Assembly: GCA_030693515.1 (NCBI GenBank) | Contig: JAUYAK010000068.1 | Span: 1 to 64,000 of the forward strand | Origin: Opitutaceae bacterium | GTDB taxonomy: Bacteria; Verrucomicrobiota; Verrucomicrobiia; Opitutales; Opitutaceae | Reading direction: 5' to 3' | Length of the DNA: 64,000 nt | In this document: one piece after another, positions 8,839 to 18,987 of the stretch | How positions within the stretch are numbered: the stretch's first letter is position 1 | How the letters are laid out: every line of letters begins with the position of its first letter | Made by a program: the position numbers and the translations under genes | Notes under the pieces: model-generated | Told to the model about the DNA's origin: nothing | The model's input: the letters and a program-made list of their open reading frames with translations, nothing else | Databases searched by the model: none

Positions 8839-9810
8839 TCAAGCCGGCGGCGGGATGGCCGCCACGATGCGTTTCAACGCCGCCGTCACGGCCCGCCGTT
8901 CCTCGAGCGCGTCGCTGCTCTGTCGCGCGAGGCCGAGGCGGTGCGAAAAGACCGGCGCAACGAGCTCCACCACGTCCTCCGGGAGGACAAAATCGCGGTT
9001 GAGCAGGAGCGCCCGCGCCTGCGCAGCCGTGCGCAGCGCCACGCCGGCGCGCACGCTCACGCCCGCGCGAAACTCCGTGTCCGTGCGCGTCGCCGTCACG
9101 ATCCGCAGGATGAACTCCAGCACGCTGTCCTCGACAAAGACCTGGGGCACGAGCGCCTGCAGCGCGAGGATCTCGCTGCGCGTGACGACGGGATTGAGCG
9201 CGATGGCATCGTAGCCGCCGTGCGCGGTGCGCAGAATCTCGCGCTCGTCCTCCGGCTGCGGGTAGCCCATGCGCAGCCGCATCAGGAAGCGATCCATCTG
9301 GCTCTCGGGCAGCGGGAACGTGCCTTCGAAATCCACCGGGTTCTGCGTCGCAAAAACCATGAACGGCGAGCCCACCGCATGCGACTCGCCATCGACCGTC
9401 ACACGCGCGCGATCCATCACCTCGAGCAGCGCCGATTGGGTCTTCGGCGTCGCGCGGTTGATCTCATCGGCGAGGACGATGTGCGCGAACACTGGGCCCT
9501 TTTTGAAGACAAACTCCTTCAGCGTCTCATCGTAAATCGCGACGCCCGTGACGTCACCCGGAAGCAAATCGCTCGTGAACTGCACGCGCGAGAAAGCGCA
9601 GTCCATTGAGCGCGCGAGCGAGTAGGCCAGCGTGGTCTTGCCCACGCCCGGCAAGTCCTCGATCAGCAGGTGGCCGCCGGCGACGAGGCACACGAGCACC
9701 TGATCGATCACCTCGTCCTTGCCGCGGATGGAGACGCGCATGTTGGCGCGCAGCCGGTTCAGACGCTGGGCCGCTTCGGAAATCTGCGCGGCCGGCACAA
9801 AGTCGCTCAT
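8839..9810 (-). CDS. MoxR-family AAA+ ATPase
   Basis: A 323-residue AAA+ protein. Visible motifs are Walker A GVGKTT in LLIEDLPGVGKTTLAYSLA, Walker B VLADEINRA, sensor-1 region VFATQNP and the family hallmark PLPESQMDRFLMRL. MoxR proteins act as chaperone-like ATPases for VWA/DUF58 partners, and the next gene encodes one. ATG 9810 gives the standard short N-terminus MSDFVPAAQI; an upstream in-frame ATG at 9852 would add 14 Gly/Pro-rich residues with no family support. It is the first gene of the minus-strand unit, so its promoter should lie in 9811-9980. Confidence 0.92.
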   Translation of the reverse strand: MSDFVPAAQISEAAQRLNRLRANMRVSIRGKDEVIDQVLVCLVAGGHLLIEDLPGVGKTTLAYSLARSMDCAFSRVQFTSDLLPGDVTGVAIYDETLKEFVFKKGPVFAHIVLADEINRATPKTQSALLEVMDRARVTVDGESHAVGSPFMVFATQNPVDFEGTFPLPESQMDRFLMRLRMGYPQPEDEREILRTAHGGYDAIALNPVVTRSEILALQALVPQVFVEDSVLEFILRIVTATRTDTEFRAGVSVRAGVALRTAAQARALLLNRDFVLPEDVVELVAPVFSHRLGLARQSSDALEERRAVTAALKRIVAAIPPPA

Positions 9811-9889
9811 GGCGGCCGAGGTTACGCCGCCACCCGGTCCGCGCAAGCGCACAGGCTATCGCTGGGTAATCTTACCGTCCCGGCCATGA

Positions 9890-9924
9890 GTGTTAACACG
9901 ATTACCATGCCAACGCCTGTTGGC
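9890..9924. promoter_or_regulatory. Palindromes upstream of moxR
   Basis: The 170-bp gap ahead of moxR contains a perfect 10-bp palindrome GTGTTAACAC (9890-9899) and a 6-bp stem GCCAAC/GTTGGC with loop GCCT (9909-9924). A GGTAAT at 9865-9870 is mirrored by ATTACC at 9901-9906. None is followed by a T-run on the minus strand, so an operator is as likely as a terminator for the phosphorylase gene that ends at 9981. No protein partner can be named. Confidence 0.35.
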
Positions 9925-9980
9925 GAAAACCAAGTGCCTCTCCCAGGATCGTGTCAGCCCCTCGTCTGCGCACGCTTCGC

Positions 9981-10679
9981 TCAGCCGAGGATCTCGAGCA
10001 ACCGGACGAAGAGCCGGTTCACCTTCGCCTGGTTGTCTTTCACCAGATCCTTGAATTTCGCGAAGTCGATTTCCGTGCCTTCGAGGCCGTTGGCGTAGTT
10101 GTCGATCAGGGCGAGGCTGTTGTAGCGCAGGCCGGCCTCGGTGCAGAGGTCGGCCTCGTGCGCCGCCGTCATGCCGATCACGTCGCCCCAATGTTGCACG
10201 ATTTTGATCTCGGCCTTGGTCTCGAAACGCGGACCGCGCATCTGCACGTAGGTTTTGCCCGGATGGATCACAAACTCGGGCGCGAGGGCGGAGATGATTT
10301 TCGGGATGAGGTTGTTCGCGATGCCGGGCGCGCCGCCCTTGAGCTCGGTGTCGAAGAACGTCGCCGGGCCCTGCTGCAGGCCGACGTAATCGCTGCACGA
10401 CACAAAGGTGCCCGGCGGCAGCTCCTTTTTCAGCGAGCCGACCGAGTTGAGCGACACGACGTCCACGCAGCCGAGCTCCGCCAGCGCCGCGATATTTGCC
10501 CGGTAATTGATCGAGTGCGGCGGCAGCGGGAACGCGTAGCCGTGGCGGTTGATGAGCGTGAAGTCCCCCTTGGTCTTATAGGTGACCGGGCCGTGCTGGG
10601 TCTCGATGGTCTTCACCGCCCACGCCGCGAAGAGCGTGGAATTGACGATGCTCGTGCCACTGAGGAACGCGACTTTCAT
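9981..10679 (-). CDS. MTAP/PNP-family purine nucleoside phosphorylase
   Basis: A 232-residue protein of the trimeric nucleoside-phosphorylase fold. Supporting segments are VSLNSVGSLKKELPPGTFV (base-site loop), MRGPRFETKAEIKIV (the family's GPRFET/S motif) and DVIGMTAAHEADLCTEAGL, equivalent to the ribose/phosphate-binding NMT region of 5'-methylthioadenosine phosphorylase. It should cleave a purine nucleoside (methylthioadenosine, or inosine/guanosine) with phosphate. Substrate cannot be settled by eye; the ET instead of ST variant and the HEADL segment suggest a divergent subgroup. ATG 10679 is chosen since it starts MKVAFLSGTS directly before the fold; upstream codons overlap the divergent esterase promoter. 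The protein is a little shorter than human MTAP. Confidence 0.82.
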   Translation of the reverse strand: MKVAFLSGTSIVNSTLFAAWAVKTIETQHGPVTYKTKGDFTLINRHGYAFPLPPHSINYRANIAALAELGCVDVVSLNSVGSLKKELPPGTFVSCSDYVGLQQGPATFFDTELKGGAPGIANNLIPKIISALAPEFVIHPGKTYVQMRGPRFETKAEIKIVQHWGDVIGMTAAHEADLCTEAGLRYNSLALIDNYANGLEGTEIDFAKFKDLVKDNQAKVNRLFVRLLEILG

Positions 10680-10758
10680 GCGGCGACTCACGCCGTCGCG
10701 CGTGGCGATGACAACGCGAAAACTTGCCGTCCGCCACGGCTCATCCTGCATTGCCCCC

Positions 10759-11733
10759 ATGCCGCTGATCGACAAACCGCTGCCCGAACTGCTCACGTAT
10801 GCCGGCCGCAACCCGCGTCCGGCGGACTTCGACGCCTATTGGGCCGCCGCGCTCGCCGAGCTCGAGGCCACGCCACCCCGGCCCGAGTTGCGTCCCACCA
10901 CGGTGCTCGCGCCGCGTAACGTCGAGGCGTTTGATCTGCGCTTCACGGGCGTGGGTGGCGCGCGCATCTACGCCAAATACCTGCGGCCAAAAGCCTCCGC
11001 GGCGCAGGGCGCGAAGCATCCCGCCGTGCTCCAATTCCACGGCTACTCCGGCCACACCGGCGACTGGCTCGACAAGTTTGGCTGGCCGGCCGAGGGCTTC
11101 TGCTACGCGGCGATGGACTGCCGCGGCCAGGGCGGGCGCTCCGAGGACAACGGCCAGGTGCAGGGCACGACGCTCCGCGGGCACATCATCCGCGGCCTCG
11201 ACGACCCCGATCCGCGGCGGCTCGCGTTCCGCCAGATTTTCCTCGATGCGGCGCAGCTCGCGCGCGTCGTCATGGGCTTTGCCGAAGTCGATGCGGGGCG
11301 CGTCGGCTGCTTCGGCGCCTCGCAGGGCGGCGCGCTGTCGATCGCGTGCGCCGCGCTTGAGCCGCGCATCCGCCGCACGGCGCCGGTCTTCCCGTTTCTC
11401 TGCGACTATCAGCGCGTGTGGGAAATGGACCTGGCCAAGGATGCCTACGAGGAGCTGCGGCTCTACTTTCGCAACCACGACCCGCGACACGAACGCGAGG
11501 CGGAGATTTTCACGCGGCTCGGCTACATCGACGTGCAGCACCTCGCCCCGCGCGTCCGCGCCGAGACCCTCATGTTCACGAGCCTGATGGACACCCTCTG
11601 CCCGCCCAGCTCGCAGTTCGCCGCCTACAACAAGATCACCGCGAAGAAGGACTTCGTGCTCTACCCCGACTTCGGGCACGAGCCGCTGCCGGGGCAAATT
11701 GATCGCACGTTTAGCTTCATGCGCGGGCTGTGA
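10759..11733 (+). CDS. CE7-family acetyl esterase (acetyl xylan esterase/cephalosporin-C deacetylase)
   Basis: A 324-residue alpha/beta-hydrolase of standard CE7 length. It has the family motifs DCRGQGGRSED, the nucleophile elbow GASQGG (about S188), a probable catalytic Asp in LMDTLCPP (about D278) and the His in FGHEPLPG (about H307). CE7 enzymes remove acetyl groups from xylo-oligosaccharides and other small substrates, usually in the cytoplasm; no signal peptide is seen. ATG 10759 begins the characteristic N-terminal segment PLPELLTYAGRNPRPADFDAYW. It is divergent from the phosphorylase gene with a 79-bp shared promoter gap. No xylanase genes are nearby, so the natural substrate is uncertain. 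Confidence 0.9.
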   Translation: MPLIDKPLPELLTYAGRNPRPADFDAYWAAALAELEATPPRPELRPTTVLAPRNVEAFDLRFTGVGGARIYAKYLRPKASAAQGAKHPAVLQFHGYSGHTGDWLDKFGWPAEGFCYAAMDCRGQGGRSEDNGQVQGTTLRGHIIRGLDDPDPRRLAFRQIFLDAAQLARVVMGFAEVDAGRVGCFGASQGGALSIACAALEPRIRRTAPVFPFLCDYQRVWEMDLAKDAYEELRLYFRNHDPRHEREAEIFTRLGYIDVQHLAPRVRAETLMFTSLMDTLCPPSSQFAAYNKITAKKDFVLYPDFGHEPLPGQIDRTFSFMRGL

Positions 11734-11777
11734 AATACCCGTCGCCCACGGCGTGAGGGCACTCCGCCCGCACAGCC

Positions 11778-12074
11778 CTACTTCACCCAAGCAATCTTCT
11801 CGATCCGCGTGGCGAGTTCCACGTCTTTGGCCGTCACCTTGCCGCCGGCATCGTGCGTGTTGAGCCGGATGGCGACGCGATTGTAGATGTTCGTCCACTC
11901 CGGGTGGTGGTTCAGCGCCTCGGCCTCGAAGCCGACCCGCACCATGAAGCTCAGCGCCTCGCGAAAGGAGCCGAACTGAAACGTCTTCGCCAGCGCCTCC
12001 CGCTCCGCGGTCCAGCCGCTGAGACGGCGGCACGCTTCCCCGATTTCTTCGTCCGTCAGTGGTTGTGATTTCAT
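11778..12074 (-). CDS. 4a-hydroxytetrahydrobiopterin dehydratase (PCD/DCoH)
   Basis: A 98-residue protein of the usual PCD length. It holds the active-site motif EALNHHPEWTNIYNRV followed by RLNTHDAGGKVTAKD, matching the conserved His residues and the second His of the dehydratase. It recycles the oxidised pterin cofactor made by aromatic amino-acid hydroxylases; some homologues act in molybdopterin metabolism. No hydroxylase gene lies in this window. It is convergent with the esterase (44-bp gap) and divergent from uppS (about 100-bp gap). Confidence 0.93.
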   Translation of the reverse strand: MKSQPLTDEEIGEACRRLSGWTAEREALAKTFQFGSFREALSFMVRVGFEAEALNHHPEWTNIYNRVAIRLNTHDAGGKVTAKDVELATRIEKIAWVK

Positions 12075-12177
12075 GCCGGTCAGCGTGCCCCTGGCTACGC
12101 ATTCGTCAATCGACGGGCACCATCAGTCTGACGGCTTGTCAACGCCCCCGCCCCCGCCCAACGTCGACGCTCAACGC

Positions 12178-12921
12178 ATGTCCGCCCCGGTCGAAAACGT
12201 CCCCCAGCACGTCGCCATCATCATGGATGGCAACGGGCGCTGGGCCAAGCAGCGCGGCCTCCCGCGCATCGAGGGGCACCGCCGCGGCGTGGAGACGGTG
12301 CGCACGACGACCTTTGCCGCCCGCGATCTGGGCGTGCGCATGCTCACGCTCTACGCCTTTTCGATCGAGAACTGGAAGCGCCCGCAGGACGAGGTCGGCG
12401 CGCTGATGGGGCTGCTCGAGTTTTACCTGAAGAAGGAGCTGGAAACCTTCGTGCGTGATCGCGTGCGGCTGCGCACCATCGGACGCACGGAGGAGCTGCC
12501 CACCGGCGTGCAAAAAGTCCTCCGCACCACGATGGAGGAGACCAAACATTTCACCGACTACACCCTCGTGCTCGCCCTGAACTACGGCGCCCGCACCGAG
12601 ATCGTCGATGCCGCGCGCGCCTACGCGGCCGCCGTCGCGACGGGCAAAGAGAAACTCAACGATAACTCTTGGGCGACCTTCAGTCGCTACCTCTACACCG
12701 GCGACATGCCCGACCCCGATCTCGTGATTCGCACCTCGGGCGAGACGCGCATCAGCAACTTCCTCCTCCCGCAGGCGGCCTACGCCGAATTCGTCTTCAC
12801 CAAGGTGCTTTGGCCCGACTTCACCAAGGCCGACCTCGCCGCGGCGATCGCCGATTACAACCGGCGCGAGCGGCGCTTCGGGCTCACGAGCGAGCAGTTG
12901 AAACCGGCGGCGGCGAAGTGA
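12178..12921 (+). CDS. uppS: Undecaprenyl diphosphate synthase (cis-prenyltransferase)
   Basis: A 247-residue protein of normal UppS length. It carries the catalytic motif IIMDGNGRWAKQRGLPRIEGHRRG (motif I with its Asp and Arg), YAFSIENWKRP, the LVLALNYGARTEI segment, and the C-terminal DLVIRTSGETRISNFLLPQAAYAE motif. It builds C55 isoprenoid carrier lipid for peptidoglycan synthesis. ATG 12178 sits just before the conserved N-terminus; an upstream GTG at 12073 would add 35 Pro-rich residues overlapping the divergent PCD start. First gene of the uppS-cdsA-dxr-rseP-ispG row. Confidence 0.96.
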   Translation: MSAPVENVPQHVAIIMDGNGRWAKQRGLPRIEGHRRGVETVRTTTFAARDLGVRMLTLYAFSIENWKRPQDEVGALMGLLEFYLKKELETFVRDRVRLRTIGRTEELPTGVQKVLRTTMEETKHFTDYTLVLALNYGARTEIVDAARAYAAAVATGKEKLNDNSWATFSRYLYTGDMPDPDLVIRTSGETRISNFLLPQAAYAEFVFTKVLWPDFTKADLAAAIADYNRRERRFGLTSEQLKPAAAK

Positions 12922-12959
12922 GGCCCAGTCTTAGGTAATCCCCCACCGTCCGACCCCGC

Positions 12960-13790
12960 ATGGGCAAACGCATTTTCAGCACAGTCGCGCTCTGGGTCAT
13001 CTTGGGCTGCGCGCTGTGGTATTTCCGCACCGCGGGCGCGCTCGTGCTCATCGGGCTCATCTCGGTGCTCACGCTGCGCGAGTTCTATGCGCTCATGCAG
13101 GCCTCGGGCTACGCTCCGTTTGCGAAGTTCGGGCTCGGCTTCGGCGCCCTCATCACGCTCTCGCCGTGGATCGAGGCGCAGTTCGGCTGGCCCATGGGGA
13201 TGGTGCTGCCGCTCGCGGTGATAGTGTTTGCCGTGCGCCTGCTGGGCGAGCGCACGCCCGACAAGCGTGTCGAGTCGCTGGCCGTGACGCTCTTCGGCCT
13301 CGTTTACGTGGCGCTGATGCTGCGCTATCTCACGGCCATCGTTACGCCGCTGCCGGGCGACACGATCTCAGCCGATGCGCGGCTGCTGCTCTGCCTCTGG
13401 CTCGTGGCGGTGACGAAGTTCTGCGACACCGGAGCCCTGCTGAGCGGCATGGCTTTCGGGAAACACAAGATGTCGCCGCAAATCAGCCCGAAGAAGACCT
13501 GGGAAGGCGCCGTGGGCGGCGTGCTCGTCTCGATGGGTATCGGTGCATTGATCGCGTGGCTCGCGCGCGGCGTGTTTCCGCCGCACATGACTCCGCTCGT
13601 CGCCGCTTTCATGGCCATGCCGATTGCGATCGTGGGCATCGTGGCCGATCTCGTCGAATCGGTGTTGAAGCGGCGCGCGGCCATGAAGGACTCGGGGCGC
13701 ACGATCCCCGGCATCGGCGGGATGTTTGACCTGAGCGACAGCCTCATCCTCGTCGCGCCCATCGGGTATTATTTTTTCCGGCTGCCGTGA
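12960..13790 (+). CDS. cdsA: Phosphatidate cytidylyltransferase
   Basis: A 276-residue integral membrane enzyme with about seven or eight hydrophobic segments. The C-terminal family signature is recognisable as ISPKKTWEGAVGG followed by KDSGRTIPGIGGMFDLSDS. It makes CDP-diacylglycerol from phosphatidate and CTP for phospholipid synthesis. The signature departs from the common form: the His of HGG is Ile (GIGG) and the DRxD element reads DLSD, though the acidic residues stay. It lies 38 bp after uppS and its stop overlaps the dxr GTG start by 4 bp, the familiar uppS-cdsA-dxr order. Confidence 0.93.
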   Translation: MGKRIFSTVALWVILGCALWYFRTAGALVLIGLISVLTLREFYALMQASGYAPFAKFGLGFGALITLSPWIEAQFGWPMGMVLPLAVIVFAVRLLGERTPDKRVESLAVTLFGLVYVALMLRYLTAIVTPLPGDTISADARLLLCLWLVAVTKFCDTGALLSGMAFGKHKMSPQISPKKTWEGAVGGVLVSMGIGALIAWLARGVFPPHMTPLVAAFMAMPIAIVGIVADLVESVLKRRAAMKDSGRTIPGIGGMFDLSDSLILVAPIGYYFFRLP

Positions 13791-14989
13791 GCGGTCCTTC
13801 GTTCAACCCCGCCCCGGCGCCGCGCCGGAAGCGCGTCGTCCTCCTCGGCGCCACCGGCTCGATCGGTGAAAATACCCTGCGCGTGATCGCGGCGCATCGC
13901 GACAAGCTCGAACTCGTCGCCATCGCAGCCCGCGCCAACTGGGAGAAACTCGCCGCCATCGCCCGGCAGTTCGACGTGCGGCACGTGGGTGTGTTTGACG
14001 ACGCGGCGTTCGGCGCCGCGCGCGCCAACGCGGCGGCGTTTCCCGCGGGCACGCAGCTCGTGGGCGGGCTGAGCGGCCTGACCGAACTCGCACAGCTCCC
14101 CGCCGCCGACATCGTGCTCGTCGCCGTCGTCGGCACGACGGGCCTTGAGCCCGCGCTCGCCGCGCTCGCCGCCGGCAAAGATCTTGCCCTCGCCTCGAAG
14201 GAAATCCTCGTGCTCGCGGGCAAGTTCGTCATGGCCGCGGCGAAGCAGCACGGCGCGAAGCTCCTGCCCGTGGACAGCGAGCACAACGCCGTCTTCCAAT
14301 GTCTCGAAGGCCACCCGACCGCAGGGGTGCGGCGGATTGTGCTCACCGCGAGCGGCGGCGCATTTCGCGACTGGCCGGTGGAGCAACTCGCGCACGTCAC
14401 GCCCGCCGACGCCCTCAAGCATCCCAACTGGGCGATGGGCCCGAAGATCACCGTCGATTCCGCCACGCTCGCCAACAAGGGCCTGGAGCTCATCGAGGCG
14501 CAGTGCCTCTTCGGCCTCGCGCCCGCGCAATGCACCGCGGTGCTGCATCCGCAGAGCATCGTGCATGCCTTGGTCGAGTTTGCCGATGGAGCGATGCTCG
14601 CGCAGCTCTGCCCGCCGTCGATGACGTTTCCCATCCAGCACGCGCTGCTCCATCCGGCCCGCGCGCCGGGCGTGGATCTGGCGCTGGATTTCACGCGTTT
14701 GGTCAGTCTCGATTTTCGCCCGGTGGACGAGGGCCGGTTCCCGATGCTGCGGCTCGCGCGCGAAACCATGGCCGCCGGCGGCGCTGCGCCCGCCGTTTAC
14801 AACGCGGCCAACGAAGTCGCGGTGGCGGCGTTTCTCGCGGGTCGCGTCCCTTTTCTTGCGATTCCGCGCATCGTCGGGCATACCTTGGCACGCGTGAAAA
14901 ATACCGAACCATCGTCCCTCGCCGAAGTCCTAGCCATGGATTGCGAGGCGCGCGCCATCGCCACCGCCCATTTCTCTTCCGCCCGCTGA
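13787..14989 (+). CDS. dxr: 1-deoxy-D-xylulose 5-phosphate reductoisomerase
   Basis: A 400-residue enzyme of normal length. The NADPH-binding LLGATGSIGENTLRVI is near residue 20, the metal/substrate motif LPVDSEHNAVFQCLEG is near residue 165, and LTASGGAFRDWP plus MGPKITVDSATLANKGLELIEA follow. It performs the first committed step of the MEP isoprenoid pathway, making MEP from DXP. ispG of the same pathway lies two genes downstream. The GTG start at 13787 overlaps the cdsA stop as GTGA, suggesting coupled translation. Confidence 0.97.
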   Translation: MSGPSFNPAPAPRRKRVVLLGATGSIGENTLRVIAAHRDKLELVAIAARANWEKLAAIARQFDVRHVGVFDDAAFGAARANAAAFPAGTQLVGGLSGLTELAQLPAADIVLVAVVGTTGLEPALAALAAGKDLALASKEILVLAGKFVMAAAKQHGAKLLPVDSEHNAVFQCLEGHPTAGVRRIVLTASGGAFRDWPVEQLAHVTPADALKHPNWAMGPKITVDSATLANKGLELIEAQCLFGLAPAQCTAVLHPQSIVHALVEFADGAMLAQLCPPSMTFPIQHALLHPARAPGVDLALDFTRLVSLDFRPVDEGRFPMLRLARETMAAGGAAPAVYNAANEVAVAAFLAGRVPFLAIPRIVGHTLARVKNTEPSSLAEVLAMDCEARAIATAHFSSAR

Positions 14990-14990
14990 T

Positions 14991-16409
14991 ATGCTCCAGC
15001 TGCTTCTCGCCATCGGACTGGTCACGCTGTCCATCTTCGTCCACGAACTGGGTCACTTCCTCGTCGCGCGATGGCGCGGGATGGTGGTGCCGCGGTTTTC
15101 CATCTTCGGCCTGGGGAAGCCCATCTTCAGCTGGCACTGGCGCGGCGTGGAATACTGCGTCTGCTGGCTGCCCATCGGCGCCTACGTGATGGTGCCGCAG
15201 CTCTCGGACCTCGGCGACTTTGAGGGCGAGGTGCCGGAAGGCACAAAAAATCTCCCGCCGGCCGGCTACGTTTCCAAGGTGCTCGTCGCCGGCGCCGGAC
15301 CCGCGGCCAACATCCTCTTCGCCCTGCTGCTCGGATGCATCGTGTGGGTGGCCGGTGTGAGGGTGCCCGCCGAGTTCAACCGCACCGATATCGGCGAGGT
15401 GAGCCGCGAAATGCGGACTTCCGACGGCAAGACCGTGCCCGGTCCCGCCGCCTTGGCCGGGCTGCAAGCGGGCGACGTGGTGCTCAAGGTCGATGACAAA
15501 CCCGTCGCCAGCTATCAGGACATTTTCACGACCATCGTGCTGGGCGCCGAGACGAATGCCAATGGACAGCGGGTCACCCGCATCACCTTTTCCCGCGAGG
15601 GCGCGACCCGCACCGTCGAGGTCATCCCCGCACTCGTGGGCCCGGAGGGCCTGCGCAGCATTGGCATCGGTCCCAGGACCAATCTCGTGGTCGACAAGGT
15701 CTCGCCCAATTCAGCTGCGGAGGCGGCCGGCCTCCTGGTCGGCGACCGCATCGTCTCCGTCGACGGCCGCCCCTTGGTGCGCCGCGAGGAACTGCGCGAG
15801 CACTTCCAGCGCAAGAACGCGGTCCCCAGCCACCTCGCGATCATCCGCAGCGGAGCCCAGACGTCCGCGACGATCCAGCCCGTGAAGCAAACCATCGAAG
15901 GGCAGAGTCTCTTCCTCATCGGCGTCACTTGGAGAATCGAGACCGAGGTCGTGCATCCCACGCCGTTTGCCCAGATCGGCGAGGCGATCCACCAAGTCTA
16001 TCAGACCCTCTCCAGCCTGGTTAATCGCAAGTCCGACATCGGGGTCCGGCACATGAGCGGCATCGTCGGCATCGTGGACAACCTGCAGCAGGTCGCCACC
16101 GTCGGCTTGGTGCCGGCGTTCGCGTTTCTCATCGCGATCAACGTGTCGCTCGCGATTTTCAACCTGCTGCCGATTCCCGTGCTGGACGGCGGGCATATTT
16201 TCTTCGCCACGCTGGCCAAGCTCCGCGGCCGCCCCCTCAAGCCCGCCTTCATGCAGAATGCCGTCGCCGCCTGCTTCTTCATGCTCATCGGGCTGATCGT
16301 TTACGTGACCTACAACGACATCAGGCGCGCGATCCAATCCCGCAGCGATGAGCGCCCGGCGGCCGTCGCGCCGGCGAAATCGCCGGAGCAGCCGGCTCCT
16401 GCCAAGTAA
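14991..16409 (+). CDS. rseP: RseP-type site-2 membrane metalloprotease
   Basis: A 472-residue site-2 protease with the zinc motif HELGH in the first helix (about residues 18-22), two central PDZ-like domains (one around AGLQAGDVVLKVDDKPV, one around AGLLVGDRIVSVDGRPL) and the second active-site motif NLLPIPVLDGGH near the C-terminal helices. It cleaves transmembrane anti-sigma factors or signal-peptide remnants within the inner membrane. It follows dxr by a single base, and the usual dxr-rseP linkage is preserved. A Pro/Ala-rich cytoplasmic tail ends the protein. Confidence 0.95.
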   Translation: MLQLLLAIGLVTLSIFVHELGHFLVARWRGMVVPRFSIFGLGKPIFSWHWRGVEYCVCWLPIGAYVMVPQLSDLGDFEGEVPEGTKNLPPAGYVSKVLVAGAGPAANILFALLLGCIVWVAGVRVPAEFNRTDIGEVSREMRTSDGKTVPGPAALAGLQAGDVVLKVDDKPVASYQDIFTTIVLGAETNANGQRVTRITFSREGATRTVEVIPALVGPEGLRSIGIGPRTNLVVDKVSPNSAAEAAGLLVGDRIVSVDGRPLVRREELREHFQRKNAVPSHLAIIRSGAQTSATIQPVKQTIEGQSLFLIGVTWRIETEVVHPTPFAQIGEAIHQVYQTLSSLVNRKSDIGVRHMSGIVGIVDNLQQVATVGLVPAFAFLIAINVSLAIFNLLPIPVLDGGHIFFATLAKLRGRPLKPAFMQNAVAACFFMLIGLIVYVTYNDIRRAIQSRSDERPAAVAPAKSPEQPAPAK

Positions 16410-16461
16410 TCGGCGTCGGCGCACCGGTCCGGTGCCGCTGCTCCGCCCGCCTCGCTCCCGC

Positions 16462-18495
<2,034 letters not shown>

Positions 18496-18629
18496 CGCCG
18501 CCGTGGGCGTATTCGTGCCGCGCTCCGGGCCGGCCCGTAGTGCAGACGGCCGCACCCCGGTCATCCGGCTTCGCAAGCCTCCGCAACGTGATTGTAACGT
18601 TGACCTAAATACAGCCTCCGGACTGATTT

Positions 18630-18643
18630 TTCAGGCGCCTGAA
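18630..18643. promoter_or_regulatory. 14-bp perfect palindrome upstream of dnaA
   Basis: TTCAGGCGCCTGAA is a perfect palindrome, flanked by GATT at 18625-18628 and ATC at 18643-18645 which extend the symmetry loosely. It is in the dnaA upstream region, about 340 bp before the start codon, and has no T-run, so a dimeric-protein operator is more likely than a terminator. Confidence 0.4.
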
Positions 18644-18679
18644 TCGGGCCCGCCGTGGCAACTAAAAAATCGCCGGAAG

Positions 18680-18714
18680 TTATCCGCGGGGCGATGTGAA
18701 CAAGTTGTGGGAAA
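18680..18714. promoter_or_regulatory. Cluster of DnaA-box-like sequences
   Basis: Three sequences resembling the TTATNCACA box lie within 35 bp: TTATCCGCG (18680-18688, plus strand), TGTGAACAA (18695-18703, reverse complement TTGTTCACA) and TGTGGGAAA (18706-18714, reverse complement TTTCCCACA). None is a perfect consensus match, but their spacing and orientation are suggestive of DnaA binding for dnaA autoregulation or origin function. Confidence 0.4.
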
Positions 18715-18863
18715 GTTGGCCTTGAAACGCTTTTTGGGTTCACAGTTATTGGTCCCTCGTCCACTTCTGCACCGTCCCCGGATCGTTCTTTCCCATGTCG
18801 CGTGAGTCCGCCTCTCCGACGCCCACTGTAACACCGGCCTTTAGCCACTGGCCACCAACATTT

Positions 18864-18869
18864 TATAAT
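18864..18869 (+). promoter_or_regulatory. Candidate -10 hexamer for dnaA
   Basis: A perfect TATAAT within an AT-rich block (18860-18874), 111 bp before the dnaA start. The possible -35 at 18840-18845 (TTTAGC, 18-bp spacing) is poor, so the assignment is tentative. Confidence 0.35.
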
Positions 18870-18978
18870 TTTCCATGTCCCTGCCCTTTAACCGTTGGTG
18901 CCAAGACACCCATTTCGTTACCGCGTGAGCGCCCAGAGACGACAATCCGGCATGAGATGGCAGGACCCACCGACGCAG

Positions 18979-18987
18979 TGTGAATAA
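18979..18987 (-). promoter_or_regulatory. Perfect DnaA box overlapping the dnaA start codon
   Basis: TGTGAATAA is the reverse complement of TTATTCACA, a full match to the TTATNCACA DnaA box. The GTG start codon of the long dnaA frame (18980-18982) lies inside it. DnaA bound here would sit on the translation start region, or, if translation really begins at ATG 19010, in the leader. Confidence 0.55.

Larger units (their letters stand above)
18496..18979. other. Non-coding region upstream of dnaA
   Basis: No convincing gene is present in these 484 bp, and the composition is noticeably more AT-rich than its surroundings from about 18600 onward. It contains a 14-bp perfect palindrome, a cluster of DnaA-box-like sequences and a TATAAT hexamer, listed separately. 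This is the expected place for dnaA regulation and could be part of a chromosomal origin, but the number of boxes is small and no clear AT-rich unwinding element is seen. Confidence 0.5.

Noticed and set aside
12073-12177. An upstream GTG start extending UppS by 35 residues
   Set aside because: The extension is Pro-rich, unlike known UppS N-termini, and overlaps the start of the divergent pterin dehydratase gene.
16410-16461. GCACCG/CGGTGC hairpin between rseP and ispG as a terminator
   Set aside because: The stem is short, no T-run follows, and the genes appear co-transcribed.
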